A stretch of 64,000 nt of DNA from Paenibacillus periandrae (GTDB taxonomy: Bacteria > Bacillota > Bacilli > Paenibacillales > NBRC-103111): NCBI RefSeq assembly GCF_022458865.1, contig NZ_JAJNMU010000002.1:310001-374000 (forward strand), in the 5' to 3' direction. Below the pieces are notes generated by a model, which saw nothing but the letters and a program-made list of their open reading frames with translations, searched no databases and had not been told where the DNA came from. Position numbers and translations under genes: made by a program. Numbering within the stretch: the stretch's first letter is position 1; the number at the start of each line of letters is the position of its first letter. Shown here piece after piece: positions 62,499-64,000 of the stretch.

Positions 62499-63470
62499 TC
62501 AAGTATCTGCCATTGCTCTGCTGCCTGCAGACATCGCACTTCCGACGATTCCGGCATCATCTATCATTGCAGCCGTAACAATCGTCAGCCGCTCCCAATA
62601 GCCATGATATACCGATTGCTGCAGCTGCTCCCGCATTGGCGCAAACAAGCGTTCACCCGCCAGCGCAGCACCACCACCAATCACGATCACGTCGGGACTG
62701 TACAGGGTCACGGCATTCGCCAGTCCTTTACCAAGCAGCATGCCCGTATGGTTCATCACCTCAACAGCCAGCGAGTCGTGCTGATCATAGGCTTTGGATA
62801 CATCGGCCGCCGCAATGCTCTTGTCAGGTGCGGCCTCCATCCATTCCCGAAGTATGCTGGGTCTGCCACTCTGAACCAGCTCTTGTGCCTGACGGGCAAT
62901 ACCCGTGGCGGACACTGCCGTTTCCAGACAGCCGCGCATTCCACACCCGCAAGTATAAGGAATTTCCGGCATAATGATATGTCCCAGCTCACCCGCCATA
63001 TAGCCGCCACCATAATAAAGCTTACCCTTGTTCATGACAGCCGCAGCAAGTCCCGTTCCAATCGTAATCCCGAGCACATGCTCATAACCTTGTGCAGCAC
63101 CACAAACCGCTTCACCGTACACATACATTCTGACATCATTATCAATAAAGGTAGGAATTCCTGTACGTTTACGAATCTCTTCGGCTGTAGGGACCTGGGT
63201 CCAACGCAAATTCCCGGCAAACAGGGTTATTCCTTTATCAGGATCAATAAAACCCGGCGTTCCGACACCGATAGCCCTCACCGCTTCACGCTGAATGCCA
63301 CCAAGCGCCAGCAGCTCGTCCACCATACATTTTATTTTGTCAAATACATAATCACTGCCCCGCAGCGCTTCTGTAGGCTGTTTGATTTTATGCAGTAATG
63401 TGCCGGAGGCGTCGGTCAAGCCGCATACAACATTCGTGCCTCCAATATCGATTCCTATTAAAAAATCCAT
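62499..63470 (-). CDS. ROK-family sugar kinase (glucokinase-like)
   Basis: A 323-residue ROK kinase. ATP motif IGIDIGGTNVVCGLTD, FIDNDVRMYVYGE with catalytic Asp, ITIGTGLAAAVM, GELGHIIM, and the ROK zinc motif CGCGMRGCLETAVS (GxxCGCGxxGCxE). It phosphorylates glucose or a related sugar in the cytoplasm. The DeoR-type regulator begins 27 bp upstream, so the two form an operon that extends beyond the right edge. Confidence 0.93.
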   Translation of the reverse strand: MDFLIGIDIGGTNVVCGLTDASGTLLHKIKQPTEALRGSDYVFDKIKCMVDELLALGGIQREAVRAIGVGTPGFIDPDKGITLFAGNLRWTQVPTAEEIRKRTGIPTFIDNDVRMYVYGEAVCGAAQGYEHVLGITIGTGLAAAVMNKGKLYYGGGYMAGELGHIIMPEIPYTCGCGMRGCLETAVSATGIARQAQELVQSGRPSILREWMEAAPDKSIAAADVSKAYDQHDSLAVEVMNHTGMLLGKGLANAVTLYSPDVIVIGGGAALAGERLFAPMREQLQQSVYHGYWERLTIVTAAMIDDAGIVGSAMSAGSRAMADT

Positions 63471-63497
63471 CCTTCACTACCTTTCCCATAGTTATGG

Positions 63498-64000
63498 CTA
63501 TGTATGTTGATCAGCCAAATAAACAGTCACGTTCGATTGTTCCAAAGCTGAAGCTAGCTCTGGATCCAGAACAGCATCGGTCACACAAATATCCAGCGAG
63601 GATAGCGGAACTATGCCGAACAATGAGGCTTTGCCGACCTTCGAATGATCAAGCACGGCAATCTTCGTTCTGGAGCGCTTCAACAGCAAGCGTCCAATCT
63701 GGGCTTCCAGCTCGGAGTAAGTCGTAATCCCATGCTCCAATGATAAGCCATCGGCCCCCAGGAACATTTTACCGATGTTCAAATCCTCAATGACCTTTTC
63801 TGCAAGCGGTCCGCACAGCTCAAAGCTGTTTTTTCGCATCACACCACCTGTTAAAACCACCTGTACACCCTCACTGTCAGCAAGCTCCATTGCAATATTG
63901 ACAGCATTGGTGACAACGGTAATATTCCTTTTGTTTTTAATCGCTTTGGCGATAAGAAAGGTCGTCGTTCCACCAGATAATCCGATCACGTCGCCTTCCT
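63498..64000 (-). CDS. DeoR-family transcriptional regulator, 5' end outside window
   Basis: The C-terminal 166 residues of a DeoR-type repressor: the phosphosugar-sensing loop DVIGLSGGTTTFLIAKAI, NITVVTNAVNIAMEL, VVLTGGVMRKNSFELCGPLA, KMFLGADGLSLEHGITT, KIAVLDHSKVGKASL. The helix-turn-helix lies past position 64000. It likely regulates the ROK kinase operon in response to a sugar phosphate. Confidence 0.92.
   Translation of the reverse strand, partial: EGDVIGLSGGTTTFLIAKAIKNKRNITVVTNAVNIAMELADSEGVQVVLTGGVMRKNSFELCGPLAEKVIEDLNIGKMFLGADGLSLEHGITTYSELEAQIGRLLLKRSRTKIAVLDHSKVGKASLFGIVPLSSLDICVTDAVLDPELASALEQSNVTVYLADQHT

Noticed and set aside
62490..63398. 302-codon plus-strand frame opposite the ROK kinase
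   Set aside because: Antisense of a gene with all ROK motifs; the product is Arg/His-rich without domain features.

Overview
The window comes from an endospore-forming, low-to-moderate GC Gram-positive bacterium, most likely Paenibacillus or a close relative. The evidence is a 74-residue GerE-type sporulation regulator, an S-layer-homology (SLH) protein, a collagen-like protein with a BclB-type exosporium C-terminus, CgeB-type spore glycosyltransferases, strong AAGGAGG-like ribosome binding sites and many TTG/GTG starts. No rRNA, tRNA, CRISPR array, transposase or prophage was recognised.

Layout. 1-2.7 kb: two paralogous two-domain GT2 glycosyltransferases (the first runs off the left edge). 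3.1 kb: gerE. 3.5-10.4 kb: a seven-gene minus-strand operon (LacI regulator, two ABC permeases, binding lipoprotein, unknown protein, PHP phosphoesterase, glycerophosphodiester phosphodiesterase) with palindromic operators at its head and a terminator at its end. 10.6-22 kb: chromosomal housekeeping and stress genes: ECF sigma plus membrane partner, NodB deacetylase, alginate-lyase-family protein, zinc dehydrogenase, AraC regulator, mscL, a YcnI-like protein, a two-component system and a class III cyclase. 22-30 kb: an operon of one SLH protein and two very large exported PKD/CARDB proteins.

30-61 kb is a glycan island. A long minus-strand array (39.9 to 30.3 kb) encodes GT2, CgeB-type and GT-D-type enzymes. 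Four of them share an N-terminal module: a Lys/Arg-rich tail followed by tetrapeptide Gly-aromatic-x-x repeats. The same module occurs alone in a small protein at the end of the array, behind three small helical unknowns. Diverging from it are a GT4 enzyme with a very long basic tail and a 124-residue unknown, which converge on the collagen-like BclB-type gene. From 44.6 to 49.3 kb lies a sugar cassette (VioA-like aminotransferase, PglD/VioB-like acyltransferase, two GTs) between two near-identical 34-bp direct repeats. Next come a perosamine-synthase-like aminotransferase, a second PglD-like acyltransferase, a DUF4214-GT4 fusion, a TPR GT2, a Gmd-like dehydratase, a GT2, a frameshifted GT remnant, and a tightly overlapping rmlA-rmlB-rmlD-manC operon that has no rmlC.

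Working together (inference): manC and the Gmd-like enzyme would supply GDP-4-keto-6-deoxymannose to the Per-like and PglD-like pair. RmlA/RmlB would supply dTDP-4-keto-6-deoxyglucose to the VioA/VioB-like pair. The GT arrays would put these sugars onto a spore-surface acceptor, for which the collagen-like protein is the obvious candidate. The tail modules look like a shared addressing signal for the enzymes. The right end (61-64 kb) returns to ordinary genes: an SDR-TetR pair with a candidate operator, a ROK kinase and a DeoR regulator cut by the window edge.
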